From Massilia varians (GTDB taxonomy: Bacteria; Pseudomonadota; Gammaproteobacteria; Burkholderiales; Burkholderiaceae_D): 64,000 nt of DNA. Shown here in pieces: positions 54,600-64,000 of the stretch. The number at the start of each line of letters is the position of its first letter. The first letter of the stretch is position 1. The notes under the pieces are model-generated. The model was not told the DNA's origin. It searched no databases and saw nothing but the letters and a program-made list of their open reading frames with translations. A program made the position numbers and the translations under genes. Location of the stretch: the NCBI RefSeq assembly GCF_027923905.1, contig NZ_AP026966.1, positions 3,969,001 to 4,033,000 of the forward strand. Reading direction: 5' to 3'.

Positions 54600-55895
54600 T
54601 TAAAGGTATGCGGGCACGAGGCAGTGCTTGTGCTCGATGTGATATTCGAATTCCTCGCGGAAGTTCTTGATCATCGCTTCCACCGGCATCGCGGCGGCGT
54701 CGCCCAGCGCGCAGATGGTGCGGCCCTTGATGTTGCCCGCGATGTTGTTCAGCAGGTCCATGTCTTCCGGACGGCCCTTGCCGTTCTCGATGCGGTGGAC
54801 CATGCGGTACATCCAGCCGGTGCCTTCACGGCACGGGGTGCACTGGCCGCAGGATTCTTCATAGTAGAAGTACGACAGGCGCAGCAGCGACTTGACCATG
54901 CAGCGGGTCTCGTCCATGACGATCACGGCGCCCGAACCCAGCATCGAACCGGCCTTGGCGATCGAATCGTAGTCGAGGTCGGTATCCATCATGACCTCGC
55001 CGCGGATCACCGGCGCCGACGAACCGCCCGGGATGACGGCCTTGATCTTCTTGCCGCCGCGCATGCCGCCGGCCAGCTCCATCAGCTTGGCGAACGGGGT
55101 GCCCAGCGGGACTTCGTAATTGCCCGGACGCTCGACGTCGCCCGAGATCGAGAAGATCTTGGTGCCGCCGTTGTTCGGCTTGCCGAGCGCCATGTAGTTT
55201 TCCGGGCCGATGTTCAGCAGGAACGGGACGGCCGCGAAGGTCTCGGTGTTGTTGATGGTGGTCGGCTTGCCGTACAGGCCGAACGAGGCCGGGAACGGCG
55301 GCTTGAAGCGCGGCTGGCCCTTCTTGCCTTCGAGCGACTCGAGCAGCGCGGTTTCTTCGCCGCAGATGTAGGCGCCGTAGCCGTGGTGGGCATGCAGCTG
55401 GAACGAGAAGTTCGAACCCATGATGTTATCGCCCAGGAAGCCGGCGGCGCGCGCCTCTTCCAGCGCCTCTTCGAAGCGCAGGTATTCCTGGAAGATCTCG
55501 CCGTGGATGTAGTTGTAGCCCACGGTGATGCCCATCGCGTAGGCGCCGATGGCCATGCCTTCGATCAGCGCGTGCGGGTTGTAGCGGATGATGTCGCGGT
55601 CCTTGAAGGTACCCGGCTCGCCTTCGTCGGTATTGCAGACGAGGTATTTCTGGCCCGGGTACTGGCGCGGCATGAAGCTCCACTTCAGGCCGGTCGGGAA
55701 ACCGGCGCCGCCGCGGCCGCGCAGGCCCGAGGCCTTCAGGTCGGCGATGATCTGTTCCGGCGCGACACCGCCTTCCAGGATCTTGCGCAGCGCCGAATAG
55801 CCGCCACGCTTGACGTAGTCGGCCAGGCGCCAGTTATCGCCGTTCAGGTCCTTGAGGATCAGCGGATTGATGTGACGATCGTGCAGGCTGCTCAT
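54600..55895 (-). CDS. nuoF: NADH-quinone oxidoreductase subunit F
   Basis: NADH- and FMN-binding subunit carrying the N3 [4Fe-4S] cluster, 431 residues. [16 protein letters not shown] is the NADH/FMN loop, [14 protein letters not shown] the FMN site, and [15 protein letters not shown] holds three of the four cluster cysteines. The start at 55895 overlaps the nuoE stop (ATGA) and has GAGGA upstream. Confidence 0.97.
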   Translation of the reverse strand: MSSLHDRHINPLILKDLNGDNWRLADYVKRGGYSALRKILEGGVAPEQIIADLKASGLRGRGGAGFPTGLKWSFMPRQYPGQKYLVCNTDEGEPGTFKDRDIIRYNPHALIEGMAIGAYAMGITVGYNYIHGEIFQEYLRFEEALEEARAAGFLGDNIMGSNFSFQLHAHHGYGAYICGEETALLESLEGKKGQPRFKPPFPASFGLYGKPTTINNTETFAAVPFLLNIGPENYMALGKPNNGGTKIFSISGDVERPGNYEVPLGTPFAKLMELAGGMRGGKKIKAVIPGGSSAPVIRGEVMMDTDLDYDSIAKAGSMLGSGAVIVMDETRCMVKSLLRLSYFYYEESCGQCTPCREGTGWMYRMVHRIENGKGRPEDMDLLNNIAGNIKGRTICALGDAAAMPVEAMIKNFREEFEYHIEHKHCLVPAYL

Positions 55896-56368
55896 TTCTT
55901 CAGTTCCTCTACCAGGGCGTCGATTTTCTGGTCGTTCATGAACGAGCACATGCGGTGGTTATTCACCAGCATCACCGGCGCGTCGCCGCAGGCGCCCATG
56001 CACTCGCCTTCGACCAGGGTGAACTGGCCGTCCGCGGTGGTTTCGCGGTAGTCGATGCCCAGCTTGTCCTTCAGGTACTGGCCGGCGCGCTCGCCGCCCG
56101 ACAGGGCGCACGGCAGGTTGGTGCAGACCGTGATCTTGGCCTTGCCAACCGGCTTCAGGTTGTACATGTTGTAGAAGGTCGCCACTTCCTGCACGGCGAT
56201 GGCCGGCATGCCGATGTAGTCGGCGACTTCCTGCATGGTTTCCGGCGACAGCCAGCCCAGTTCGACCTGGGCGTGGGCCAGCGAGGCCATCACGGCCGAC
56301 TGGCGTTGATCGGCTGGGTACTTGGCCAGCTCGCGATCAATTTTCTTGTAGGTTTCCTGCGATAACAT
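55892..56368 (-). CDS. nuoE: NADH-quinone oxidoreductase subunit E
   Basis: Peripheral subunit with the N1a [2Fe-2S] cluster, 158 residues. The cluster cysteines are in [10 protein letters not shown] (Cys82, Cys87) and [11 protein letters not shown] (Cys123, Cys127). The thioredoxin-like fold is preceded by a helical [11 protein letters not shown] segment. The frame is open upstream to 56746, but [11 protein letters not shown] is the family start. Confidence 0.97.
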   Translation of the reverse strand: MLSQETYKKIDRELAKYPADQRQSAVMASLAHAQVELGWLSPETMQEVADYIGMPAIAVQEVATFYNMYNLKPVGKAKITVCTNLPCALSGGERAGQYLKDKLGIDYRETTADGQFTLVEGECMGACGDAPVMLVNNHRMCSFMNDQKIDALVEELKK

Positions 56369-56385
56369 AATTCTTTCCTGCCCTC

Positions 56386-57639
56386 TTAGCGGTCGATACT
56401 GCCGAACACGATGTCCTGGGTGCCGATGATCGCGACCGCGTCGGCGATCATGTGACCGCGCGACATTTCGTCGAGGCTCTGCAGGTGGACGTAGTCCGGG
56501 GTGCGGATCTTCAGGCGGTACGGCTTGTTGGCGCCGTCCGAGACGATGTAGATGCCGAACTCGCCCTTCGGGTGCTCGACCGCCGCGTAGGCCTCGCCTT
56601 CCGGCACGTGGAAGCCTTCGGTGAACAGCTTGAAGTGGTGGATCAGCGATTCCATGTTGGACTTCATGTCCATGCGGTTCGGCGGCGCGATCTTGTGGTT
56701 GTCGATCATCACCGGACCCTGGTTCACGCGCAGCCAGGCGATGCACTGCTTGATGATGCGGTTCGACTGGCGCATTTCTTCCACGCGCACCAGGTAGCGG
56801 TCGTAGGAGTCGCCGTTGGTGCCGACCGGGATGTCGAACTCGACCTTGTCATAGGCCGCGTAGGGCTGGGTCTTGCGCAGGTCCCAGGCCACGCCCGAGC
56901 CGCGCAGCATGGCGCCGGAGAAGCCCATCGCTTTCGCGTCTTCCGGCGACACCACGCCGATGCCGACGGTACGCTGCTTCCAGATACGGTTATCGGTCAG
57001 CAGGGTTTCGTATTCGTCGACGTAGCCGTCGAAACGCTTCGTGAACGCATCGATGAAGTCCAGCACCGAACCCTGGCGGTCGCGATTCAGTTCGTCGATC
57101 GCCTTCTTCGAGCGGATCGGCGACTCGCGGTGCTGCGGCATGCGGTCCGGCAGGTCGCGGTACACGCCGCCCGGGCGGTAGTAGGCCGCGTGCATGCGCG
57201 CGCCCGACACCGCCTCGTAGACGTCGAACAGGTCTTCGCGGTCACGGAAGGCGTACAGGAAGGGACCCATGGCGCCGATGTCGAGCGCGTGCGCGCCCAG
57301 CCACATCAGGTGGTTCAGGATACGGGTGATCTCGTCGAACATCGTGCGGATGTACTGCGCGCGGATCGGGGCTTCGATGCCCAGCAGCTTTTCGATCGCC
57401 AGCACGTAGCCGTGCTCGTTGCACATCATCGACACGTAGTCCAGGCGGTCCATGTACGGGACCGACTGCAGGTAGGTGCGGGTCTCGGCCAGCTTCTCGG
57501 TGCCGCGGTGCAGCAGGCCGATGTGCGGGTCGGCGCGCTGGATCACTTCGCCGTCCAGTTCCAGCACAAGGCGCAGCACGCCGTGCGCTGCCGGGTGCTG
57601 CGGACCAAAGTTCAGGGTGTAATTCTTAAGCTCAGCCAT
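56386..57639 (-). CDS. nuoD: NADH-quinone oxidoreductase subunit D
   Basis: 49-kDa-type subunit that forms the quinone-binding cavity with NuoB, 417 residues. [21 protein letters not shown] and [15 protein letters not shown] are signatures, and the conserved Tyr and His of the quinone site lie within [14 protein letters not shown] and QHPAAHG. ATG shares one base with the nuoC stop (TAATG). Confidence 0.97.
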   Translation of the reverse strand: MAELKNYTLNFGPQHPAAHGVLRLVLELDGEVIQRADPHIGLLHRGTEKLAETRTYLQSVPYMDRLDYVSMMCNEHGYVLAIEKLLGIEAPIRAQYIRTMFDEITRILNHLMWLGAHALDIGAMGPFLYAFRDREDLFDVYEAVSGARMHAAYYRPGGVYRDLPDRMPQHRESPIRSKKAIDELNRDRQGSVLDFIDAFTKRFDGYVDEYETLLTDNRIWKQRTVGIGVVSPEDAKAMGFSGAMLRGSGVAWDLRKTQPYAAYDKVEFDIPVGTNGDSYDRYLVRVEEMRQSNRIIKQCIAWLRVNQGPVMIDNHKIAPPNRMDMKSNMESLIHHFKLFTEGFHVPEGEAYAAVEHPKGEFGIYIVSDGANKPYRLKIRTPDYVHLQSLDEMSRGHMIADAVAIIGTQDIVFGSIDR

Positions 57640-58235
57640 TATTTCGATGTCCCGTAGGTTTCTTCGCGGATCACGCGCGGGATGTTCTCGCGCGGTTCGA
57701 TCGTCACCGGTTGGTAGATCACGCGTTTCTGTTCAGGGTCGTAGCGCATCTCGACATAGCCCGTGATCGGGAAGTCCTTGCGGAACGGGTGGCCGATGAA
57801 GCCGTAGTCGGTCAGGATGCGGCGCAGGTCGCCGTGACCGTCGAACAGGATGCCGAACAGGTCGAAGGCTTCGCGCTCGAACCAGTTGGCGGCGCGCCAG
57901 ATCGGCGTGATCGATTCGACCATCGGCATGTCGTCGTCCACGCAGAAGGTGCGCACGCGCACGCGCCAGTTGTGCTGGAGCGAGAGCAGGTGCACGACCA
58001 CCGCGAAGCGCGGACCGTCCCAGGTGCCTTCACCATATTGGGAGTAGTCGACGCCGCACAGGTCGATCATTTCTTCGAAGGCGAGTGCGGGGTCGTCGCG
58101 CAGCGCCTGCATCGTCTTGATGTAGTCGGCGGCCTTGACCACCACAGTCACTTCGCCCAGCGCCTGCTTGATGGCGGCGCCCTCGCCCAGTGCGTTTTTC
58201 AGGGCGAGTTCAAGGGTTTCGAGTTTCGTCGTCAT
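57639..58235 (-). CDS. nuoC: NADH-quinone oxidoreductase subunit C
   Basis: 30-kDa-type peripheral subunit, 198 residues, separate from NuoD (not fused as in E. coli). ERIAFDLFGI-type signature [17 protein letters not shown] and [17 protein letters not shown] are visible. It has no cofactor and stabilises the NuoB-NuoD interface. Confidence 0.97.
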   Translation of the reverse strand: MTTKLETLELALKNALGEGAAIKQALGEVTVVVKAADYIKTMQALRDDPALAFEEMIDLCGVDYSQYGEGTWDGPRFAVVVHLLSLQHNWRVRVRTFCVDDDMPMVESITPIWRAANWFEREAFDLFGILFDGHGDLRRILTDYGFIGHPFRKDFPITGYVEMRYDPEQKRVIYQPVTIEPRENIPRVIREETYGTSK

Positions 58236-58250
58236 GGTGTTTCGCTGTTC

Positions 58251-58727
58251 TTAGCGCGCGATGGTGTTGGTGCGCTTGATCTTGTTCTGCAGCTGCAGGA
58301 TGCCGTACAGCAGGGCTTCCGCGGTCGGCGGGCAACCCGGCACGTACACGTCGACCGGCACGATACGGTCGCAGCCGCGCACCACCGAGTACGAGTAGTG
58401 GTAGTAGCCGCCGCCGTTGGCGCAGGACCCCATCGAGATCACCCAGCGCGGTTCGGCCATCTGGTCGTACACCTTGCGCAGGGCGGGAGCCATCTTGTTG
58501 CACAGCGTGCCGGCGACGATCATCACGTCGGACTGGCGCGGCGACGGGCGGAACACAATGCCAAAACGGTCGAGATCGTAGCGGGCAGCGCCCACATGCA
58601 TCATCTCGACCGCGCAGCATGCCAGGCCAAACGTCATCGGGAACATCGATCCCGTGCGTGCCCAGTTGATCAGCTTATCGGCTGTGGTGGTAATGAAACC
58701 TTCGTTTAATACGCCTTCAATTGCCAT
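58251..58727 (-). CDS. nuoB: NADH-quinone oxidoreductase subunit B
   Basis: Subunit carrying the terminal N2 [4Fe-4S] cluster, 158 residues. The cluster cysteines are in [11 protein letters not shown] (adjacent pair), [10 protein letters not shown] and YVPGCPP. Starts three bases after the nuoA stop. Normal length and no anomalies. Confidence 0.97.
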   Translation of the reverse strand: MAIEGVLNEGFITTTADKLINWARTGSMFPMTFGLACCAVEMMHVGAARYDLDRFGIVFRPSPRQSDVMIVAGTLCNKMAPALRKVYDQMAEPRWVISMGSCANGGGYYHYSYSVVRGCDRIVPVDVYVPGCPPTAEALLYGILQLQNKIKRTNTIAR

Positions 58728-58730
58728 GGC

Positions 58731-59090
58731 TTATTCCCAATCAAGGGCACCTTTCTTCCAGATGTACCAGAAGCCCACGACGAATTCGGCGATGAACACC
58801 ATCATCGTGATGAAACCGGTCCAGCCCAGTTCGCGCATCGAGACGCCCCATGGGAAGAAGAATGCCGTTTCCAGATCAAACAAAATAAACAGGATCGCCA
58901 CCAGGTAGTAGCGAACGTCGAACTTCATGCGCGCATCTTCGAAGGCTTCGAAGCCGCATTCATACGGGGACAGCTTGGCGGCGTCCGGGCGGTGCGGACC
59001 CAGGATACGGCCGAGCACCTGCGGAGCGACACCGACGCCGATGCCAATCAGGATAAAGAGAAGAACGGGGAGATAATTTTCGAGGTTCAC
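58731..59090 (-). CDS. nuoA: NADH-quinone oxidoreductase subunit A
   Basis: Three-helix membrane subunit of complex I, 119 residues from a GTG start at 59090 ([16 protein letters not shown]). The conserved [22 protein letters not shown] loop with its Cys is present. The frame is open upstream to 59186, but those residues lack family character. First gene of the nuo operon; its promoter lies in the 120 bases up to the tRNA terminator. Confidence 0.95.
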   Translation of the reverse strand: MNLENYLPVLLFILIGIGVGVAPQVLGRILGPHRPDAAKLSPYECGFEAFEDARMKFDVRYYLVAILFILFDLETAFFFPWGVSMRELGWTGFITMMVFIAEFVVGFWYIWKKGALDWE

Positions 59091-59210
59091 GTGAAGCCTA
59101 TTTGAACGATCGGTTAATGAAACACTGCAGGGCTGCAGCGCCGAGTCGCGCGAACCTGGCCGGAGGAGAACTCCGTTGAATGCCACCAGGACCGTACAAC
59201 TGATCCTCGT

Positions 59211-59261
59211 GAAAAAGCCAGCTCAGGCAGGAGAGCGATCGCTCATGCGCCCTTGCTGGCT
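59211..59261 (-). terminator. Intrinsic terminator after tRNA-Leu
   Basis: On the minus strand AGCCAGC (59261-59255) pairs with GCTGGCT (59222-59216) and is followed by TTTTT. An inner palindrome GAGCGATCGCTC (59233-59244) extends the fold. It ends the tRNA transcript and insulates it from nuoA. Confidence 0.75.
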
Positions 59262-59272
59262 CTTTCGTATAT

Positions 59273-59357
59273 TGGTGCCGACGGCGAGACTCGAACTCGC
59301 ACAGCTTGCGCCACTACCCCCTCAAGATAGCGTGTCTACCAATTTCACCACGTCGGC
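59273..59357 (-). tRNA. tRNA-Leu (anticodon GAG)
   Basis: The minus strand folds as a class II tRNA: acceptor GCCGACG pairing with CGTCGGC, D-arm with AATTGGTAGAC, anticodon stem CTATC/GGTAG with loop TTGAGGG giving anticodon GAG, a long variable arm, T-arm GTTCGAGTC, and encoded CCA (59275-59273). The 85-base length is usual for tRNA-Leu. It lies between secG and nuoA, a common betaproteobacterial position. Confidence 0.96.
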
Positions 59358-59581
59358 TGGAGACCAGTATTTTACCCTGCTTTAGCACTACTTTTCAATG
59401 CACAAATTGCGCTATCACAAGGAAATTACGCAATTACTCAACATTTCTTTTGATGCCAGCCATCTTTACTGCAGGGTTGGCAGCTTAAAGGGCTGCCCAT
59501 CCTTCACAACCATGCACCCTGCCCGATGGCGAGGCGCATTCTACTCCTAATCTGGAACGGGCGTGCGGCCCGGGCCAGGAA

Positions 59582-60073
59582 TTACTTGGTCGGTGCCGGT
59601 GCAGGTGCGGCGGGCGCAGCTGCGGCTGGAGCGGCCGGCGCCGGAGCGGCTTCGCCCGGCGCGGCAGGCACGGCAACGCCCGGGGTCTGCGGGATGTCGT
59701 TGGCCGGAACGGCGGTGGTCGCGCCGGCGTTCGGGCCCGCGCCCGGGACGTCGGTCGGAATGCCAGTGGCTGGCGCCTGCGAGGACGGCACGGTGACGCG
59801 CTCCATCACGCCGCCATCGGTGCCGGCGGCGGTACGGCCATTGCTGTGCCAGGCCAGCGCCAGGGTCGATGCAAAGAACACCGCGGCCGCGACGGCGGTC
59901 GACTTCGACAGGAAGTTCGACGAGCCCGAGGCGCCGAACAGGCTGCCCGAGGCGCCCGAACCGAAGGCCGCGCCCATGTCGGCGCCCTTGCCGTGCTGGA
60001 CCAGCACCAGGCCGATGATGGCCAGGGCAGAAATAACCTGCACAACAATAATCAGATTGAACACGGTGTTCAT
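59582..60073 (-). CDS. secG: Preprotein translocase subunit SecG
   Basis: Accessory subunit of the SecYEG channel, 163 residues. MNTVFNLIIVVQVISALAIIG and LVQHGKGADMGAAFGSGASGSLFG are the conserved first helix and cytoplasmic loop, followed by the second helix (about 58-76). Beyond it the C-terminus has about 80 residues rich in Ala and Pro, longer than E. coli SecG (110 aa). Preceded by tpiA on the same strand. Confidence 0.96.
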   Translation of the reverse strand: MNTVFNLIIVVQVISALAIIGLVLVQHGKGADMGAAFGSGASGSLFGASGSSNFLSKSTAVAAAVFFASTLALAWHSNGRTAAGTDGGVMERVTVPSSQAPATGIPTDVPGAGPNAGATTAVPANDIPQTPGVAVPAAPGEAAPAPAAPAAAAPAAPAPAPTK

Positions 60074-60163
60074 TACAATTCCATTTCCAAGTTAAACGAC
60101 GTCGATTGACTGCTATGAATGCTCTATCTCTAAAGCTTGATTACTTTTGAAACTGTGAATCTC

Positions 60164-60913
60164 TCAATTCGCTGAGCGAATGATGCCGAGGAAGTCCGCC
60201 GCTTTCAGCGCCGCACCGCCGATCAGGCCGCCGTCAATATCCGGCTGCGCCATCAGGTCCGCCGCATTATCCGGCTTCATGCTGCCGCCGTACAGCACCA
60301 GCGTGCGCTGCGCGGCATCGGCGTTGCATCCGCGCAGTTTCTGGCGCAGGCCGGCGTGAACTTCCTGGGCCATTTCCGGAGTTGCGGTCTTGCCGGTGCC
60401 GATCGCCCACACCGGCTCGTAGGCCAGCACGATCTTGTCGACGGCGTCAACGCCCACCGCTTCCAGCACGGCTTCCAGCTGGGCATTGACCACTTCCATG
60501 GTCTGCCCCGCTTCGCGCTGCTCCAGGGTTTCGCCGATGCAGACGATCGGGGTCAGACCGGCCTCGAGCGCGGCCTTGGCCTTCCTGGCAACCAGTTCGT
60601 TGGTCTCGCCGTGGTAGGCGCGGCGCTCCGAGTGGCCGACGATCACGTAGCGGCTGCCGAAATCCTGCAGCATCGACATGCACACTTCGCCGGTATAGGC
60701 GCCCACCGGATGGCAGGACACGTCCTGCGCACCCCAGGCGACCGGGGAACCCTTGAGAATTTCTTCGCACTGGAACAGGTAGGGCGCCGGCACGCACACC
60801 GCCACCTGGGCCCGGGCATCGCCCAGACCTTCGAGGATGCCGTGCAGGAGCGCGGCATTGGCAGCACGGCTGCCGTTCATTTTCCAGTTACCTACGACGA
60901 GCTTGGGACGCAT
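60164..60913 (-). CDS. tpiA: Triosephosphate isomerase
   Basis: Glycolytic enzyme that interconverts dihydroxyacetone phosphate and glyceraldehyde 3-phosphate. 249 residues. Active-site Asn/Lys in VGNWKMNG, His in VGHSERR, and Glu in [14 protein letters not shown] are all present, with the phosphate loop YGGSMKPDN. Upstream lies a quinone oxidoreductase gene and downstream secG, all on the minus strand. Confidence 0.98.
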   Translation of the reverse strand: MRPKLVVGNWKMNGSRAANAALLHGILEGLGDARAQVAVCVPAPYLFQCEEILKGSPVAWGAQDVSCHPVGAYTGEVCMSMLQDFGSRYVIVGHSERRAYHGETNELVARKAKAALEAGLTPIVCIGETLEQREAGQTMEVVNAQLEAVLEAVGVDAVDKIVLAYEPVWAIGTGKTATPEMAQEVHAGLRQKLRGCNADAAQRTLVLYGGSMKPDNAADLMAQPDIDGGLIGGAALKAADFLGIIRSAN

Positions 60914-61021
60914 AGAACCCCATCTTTTAATTTAACCCGCTATTCTAGCGGTCGAATATGTGGCGGTCAAACAATGGCTGAGCCATTCTGCGAGCGCCAC
61001 TTCCCTTTTTGATTCAATCTC

Positions 61022-62002
61022 TTAGACCACTTCCAATACGATTTTGCCCACGTGCGTGCTCGACTCCATCAGCGCGTGTGCCTCGGCTGCCTGGGCCAGC
61101 GGGAAGCTCCGGTAAATGACCGGCTTGAGTTTGCCCTGCTCGAACAGCGGCCAGACCCGCTCGCGCAGGCTGCGCGCGATCGCGGCCTTGAACGCGACCG
61201 GGCGCGGGCGCAGCGTCGAGCCGGTGATGCAGAGGCGGCGGCGCAGCACCTGGCCCAGGTCGATCTCGGCTTTCGCGCCGCCCAGCAGCGCGATCAGGGC
61301 GATGCGGCCATCGTCGGCCAGGCAATCGATCTCGCGCGGGATGTAGTCGCCGGCCACCATGTCCAGGATCACGTCGACGCCCTTCCCGCCGGTCAGCTCC
61401 TTCACGACCTGCGCGAAATCCTCGCTGCGGTAATTGATGCCGCGTTCGGCGCCGAGCTGCTCGCAGGCGCGGCACTTCTCATCGGACCCCGCGGTGGCGA
61501 ACACGCGGTGCCCCAGCGCCGTGGCGAGCTGGATCGCGGTGACGCCGATGCCCGAGGTGCCGCCCTGCACCAGCAGCGATTCACCCGGCGCCAGGCGGGC
61601 GCGGTCGAACACATTTGACCAAACGGTAAAAAAAGTCTCGGGCAGCGAGGCCGCGGCCAAGAGGCTCAGGCCTTGCGGCACCGGCAGGCACTGTTCAAGC
61701 GGAGCGGTGCAGTATTCGGCATAGCCGCCGCCCTGGACCAGCGCGCACACCAGGTCGCCCTTGGCAAAGCCGGCGGCCGCGTAGTCGCCGTCGACGATCT
61801 CGCCGGCCACTTCCAGGCCCGGCAGATCGGAGGCGCCGGGCGGCACCGGGTATTTGCCGAGCCGCTGCAGCACGTCGGGGCGGTTGATGCCGGCCGCGTG
61901 CACCTTGATCAACACCTCGCCGGCCTTGGGCACCGGCACAGGACGCTCGCACAGCTGCAGGACGTCCGGCTTGCCGGGCTGCGTGATTTCGATGGCGCGC
62001 AT
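61022..62002 (-). CDS. NAD(P)H quinone oxidoreductase, PIG3/zeta-crystallin type
   Basis: 326-residue medium-chain dehydrogenase without zinc. It starts MRAIEITQPGKPDVLQL, has VHAAGINRPDVLQRLGKYP in the catalytic domain, and the nucleotide-binding VQGGTSGIGVTAIQLATALG typical of quinone reductases of this subgroup. The NADPH-binding sequence is followed by a Rossmann core. It sits upstream of tpiA on the same strand with a 108-base gap. Confidence 0.93.
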   Translation of the reverse strand: MRAIEITQPGKPDVLQLCERPVPVPKAGEVLIKVHAAGINRPDVLQRLGKYPVPPGASDLPGLEVAGEIVDGDYAAAGFAKGDLVCALVQGGGYAEYCTAPLEQCLPVPQGLSLLAAASLPETFFTVWSNVFDRARLAPGESLLVQGGTSGIGVTAIQLATALGHRVFATAGSDEKCRACEQLGAERGINYRSEDFAQVVKELTGGKGVDVILDMVAGDYIPREIDCLADDGRIALIALLGGAKAEIDLGQVLRRRLCITGSTLRPRPVAFKAAIARSLRERVWPLFEQGKLKPVIYRSFPLAQAAEAHALMESSTHVGKIVLEVV

Positions 62003-62071
62003 GGGAACTCCCGTGTTAAAAAAACCACAATTGTAAGGGAGCCGGGGAAAACCTGCGCGCCCCGCGTCGCA

Positions 62072-62536
62072 TCAACCCGTCCAGCGCGTGCTGCGCCTAC
62101 CGCAGAATTCCACGTGCGGCATGCAGTAGCCACGATCCTGGCGGACGAACGTGCGGCCATCGCGGGACTGCAGGCGCAGGGTCGCCCGGAAGTCGGCGCC
62201 GAACTTGTGGTCGTTAGGGTAGCTGGGAATGTTAGGCATGGGCACCAGTCCGAACTCGAGGAGCATGCTCGCTGCCGCCAGCGCATCCGGCGCGATGCCA
62301 TGCCTGCCAAGCGCCTCGCGCAGGTTCAGTGCCCAGCTGCGCGCCATACTGCTGCATGCAGGAAAATCCGGCCGTGCGCGGCCATGGAGCACATCGATCT
62401 CGACCCGGTTGCCGCAGGCGCGCGCTTGCGTGTACAGCACGCCGAGCGCCCAATAACCGTCGATGTCGTTGTAGCGGGTGAGAAACTTGGAGAGGAGACC
62501 TGCGGTGATGTGATTGAATTTGCGTCTGGCAATCAT
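62072..62536 (-). CDS. Hypothetical protein
   Basis: 154 residues starting MIARRKFNHITAGLLSKFLTRY. GAGG lies eight bases before this ATG; another ATG two codons upstream is less well spaced. The protein contains DGYWALGVLYTQARACGNRVEIDVLHG and a C-terminal VRQDRGYCMPHVEFCGRR. It has no signal peptide or clear membrane helix. I recognise no family. Confidence 0.65.
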   Translation of the reverse strand: MIARRKFNHITAGLLSKFLTRYNDIDGYWALGVLYTQARACGNRVEIDVLHGRARPDFPACSSMARSWALNLREALGRHGIAPDALAAASMLLEFGLVPMPNIPSYPNDHKFGADFRATLRLQSRDGRTFVRQDRGYCMPHVEFCGRRSTRWTG

Positions 62537-62629
62537 GTCCATGCCTCATCGATCGCCGGATGCCTGGCATCACGCGGCAAATCGATCAAGATGGATGGGC
62601 CAGGGGGTCAGACTACCACAATCGCAGCT

Positions 62630-62866
62630 TCACGAGCGCATCTGGCGCTGCGGCGCCTGCATGACGCTGACACCCACCAGGGTATCGCGCCGCAGGCGCA
62701 CGCGCGTATGCGGGGTGCGGATCCCGGCCGCCATGCCCCAGGCCGCGGCCCAGCGCAGCGCCCGGTCCGTTTCCGGTCCGAAGGGCCGCGCTGCCGCGGC
62801 CCGGTTCAGCGCGGCCGACATGCGCTGCATTGCGTAAAGCTTTTTCATCGAAACGATCTTTGCCAT
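62630..62866 (-). CDS. Small basic hypothetical protein
   Basis: 78 residues, Arg/Ala-rich (MAKIVSMKKLYAMQRMSAALN...). No family, signal peptide or strong ribosome site is visible. It lies 43 bases after the MYG1-like gene on the same strand and could be co-transcribed, but it may equally be a chance open frame in GC-rich DNA. Confidence 0.4.
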   Translation of the reverse strand: MAKIVSMKKLYAMQRMSAALNRAAAARPFGPETDRALRWAAAWGMAAGIRTPHTRVRLRRDTLVGVSVMQAPQRQMRS

Positions 62867-62909
62867 GGAGCCAAGATACGGTCTCGCGCCGGGACTGACC
62901 GTGCCTTAC

Positions 62910-63902
62910 CTAACTCAGTGCGGCTGCCGCTTCGCGCGGGACGAACAGCGGGCTCAGGCCGGCGTCGACAGCCTGCAGCGCCTGCAGGGCCATCGCATAG
63001 GCGCCCTCGTAGGATTTTGCGGCGGCAATGAAGCGGCCGTTGTGGCAGAACTTCGCATCCGGCACGCCGGTCACCGCGGCCAGGTCGGCGTCGCGCAGGC
63101 CGGCCCAGCTTTCCGGCAGGTCGGCGCGCGCATCGAAGGTGTCGGTCGTGGCGGGCACGGTGTGCAGCATGTAGCGGTCTTCCGACAGGCTGTGGCTGAG
63201 CACGAAGAGCACCTTCGGCATTTCCTTGCGCACCACCGAGCTCCAGGGCAAGGCCGCATTCTTCAGGAACAGCAGCCGGCCGTTCTCCAGCACCTGCGCC
63301 TGGCGCACCTGGGCCAGCGCCAGGATGGCGCCGACGCGGTACTTGACCGAATTGACGATCACCTCGGTCAGAAAGTCCATCGCCTTGCGGAACTGGGCCA
63401 GGCGGTAGGCGTCGGCCTGCTCGCCGTAGCCCAGGCGCTGCTCGTCCATCCAGTTCGGATTGAAGCCCGACACCACCGCCGACATGCCGTAGCCGCCCGG
63501 CGCGTTCTTGGCCGCGCCGACGTCCGACAGGTCGAGGTACTGGACGATGTCGGCATCGATGGCATAGGCCATCTGCTGGGCCGTGTCCTCGTCGAGCTGG
63601 TGGCCGGTGTGCATGGCTGCCAGGTGGGCGACGCAGCGCGCGCCGTAATCGCGCCATACCAGGCCGGCGCTGGCGTAGGGCACGCCGCTGGGGCGCGCGC
63701 CGTCGAAGCCCTTCTGGTGGTGGTCGAAGCGGCCCGCGGCCGGATCCCAGATGCCGCCGACGTCGACCACGAAATCGGCGGCCTCGATGATGGCGCTCTC
63801 GCGTGTCCTGACGATCTCGGCGTCAGGGAAGAGGATGTGCAGGACGGCCACCGCCCATGCGTCGTCCGCATGGAACTTGCCGTTGTGGGTCACGATGACC
63901 AT
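62910..63902 (-). CDS. MYG1-family protein (DHH-like metal-dependent hydrolase)
   Basis: 330 residues. It starts MVIVTHNGKFHADDAWAVAVLH, with His/Asp positions for metals, and has the diagnostic FDHHQKGF and GLVWRDYGA. Eukaryotic MYG1 is an exonuclease related to DHH phosphoesterases; the bacterial role is unproven. GGAG precedes the ATG at 63902. Length is normal for the bacterial family. Confidence 0.92.
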   Translation of the reverse strand: MVIVTHNGKFHADDAWAVAVLHILFPDAEIVRTRESAIIEAADFVVDVGGIWDPAAGRFDHHQKGFDGARPSGVPYASAGLVWRDYGARCVAHLAAMHTGHQLDEDTAQQMAYAIDADIVQYLDLSDVGAAKNAPGGYGMSAVVSGFNPNWMDEQRLGYGEQADAYRLAQFRKAMDFLTEVIVNSVKYRVGAILALAQVRQAQVLENGRLLFLKNAALPWSSVVRKEMPKVLFVLSHSLSEDRYMLHTVPATTDTFDARADLPESWAGLRDADLAAVTGVPDAKFCHNGRFIAAAKSYEGAYAMALQALQAVDAGLSPLFVPREAAAALS

Positions 63903-63945
63903 TGTCGCTCCAAAACTTAAAAATCAGGAGCGCATCATACGCGCT

Positions 63946-64000
63946 TCACCCCGCTTCGGGCGCGAGCCGTTGCGGATGGCTGTACAGGACGTGGCGTCCG
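63946..64000 (-). CDS. Possible 3' end of an unidentified minus-strand gene
   Basis: An open frame enters from beyond base 64000 and ends ...RHVLYSHPQRLAPEAG at TGA (63946-63948). Only about 17 codons are visible, too few to name a family. Same strand as the MYG1-like gene, 43 bases upstream. Confidence 0.3.
   Translation of the reverse strand, partial: GRHVLYSHPQRLAPEAG

Overview
The window is GC-rich chromosomal DNA from a betaproteobacterium, most likely Oxalobacteraceae (Massilia, Janthinobacterium or a close relative). The evidence is the order tpiA-secG-tRNA-Leu(GAG)-nuoA..N-DUF2818, a PEP-CTERM surface protein with a sigma-54-type promoter, a phasin, and codon use heavily biased to G/C. 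No database search was possible; family calls rest on motifs and overall resemblance to families I know.

Layout. 1-4.8 kb: an mdtABC-type RND efflux operon (minus strand, mdtC cut by the window edge), followed by signal peptide peptidase sppA and a sodium:solute symporter. 8.6-13.6 kb: a decayed type VI secretion accessory island on the minus strand. It holds a vgrG split by an IS5-family (IS903-group) element with a perfect 9-bp target duplication and then truncated by an IS3-family element without target duplication, a frameshifted tli4-type immunity gene, and an intact PAAR gene. The lipase effector expected between vgrG and tli4 is missing. 13.8-20.4 kb: a small secreted protein, an NYN/OST-HTH RNA-associated protein, a hybrid histidine kinase, a HAF-repeat/PKD secreted protein, and DUF1810 and DUF3820 proteins. 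20.5-26 kb: a 161-bp MITE-like inverted repeat sits just before a tightly overlapping cluster of receiver protein, HEAT-repeat membrane protein, processive family 2 glycosyltransferase, secreted TIM-barrel-like protein and sirtuin, probably a polysaccharide system.

26-41 kb: mixed accessory genes. These are a lipoprotein, a membrane protein, a large sensor kinase, ribA, a secreted serine protease coupled to an FHA membrane protein, a LytS-type kinase whose LytTR partner is a double-lesion pseudogene, an acyltransferase, a phasin, an FMN reductase-VOC-potassium channel run with overlapping ends, an MFS transporter and the PEP-CTERM gene. 41.6-59.1 kb: one minus-strand run from nuoA to nuoN (complex I, all 14 subunits), DUF2818, a NUDIX hydrolase, a secreted HExxH protein, ispD and ispF. 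59.2-64 kb: tRNA-Leu, secG, tpiA, a quinone oxidoreductase, small hypotheticals and a MYG1-family protein.

The most notable points are the reconstructable decay of the T6SS island, the receiver-HEAT-glycosyltransferase cluster behind a MITE-like repeat, the broken LytTR regulator beside an intact kinase, and the sigma-54 promoter of the PEP-CTERM gene.
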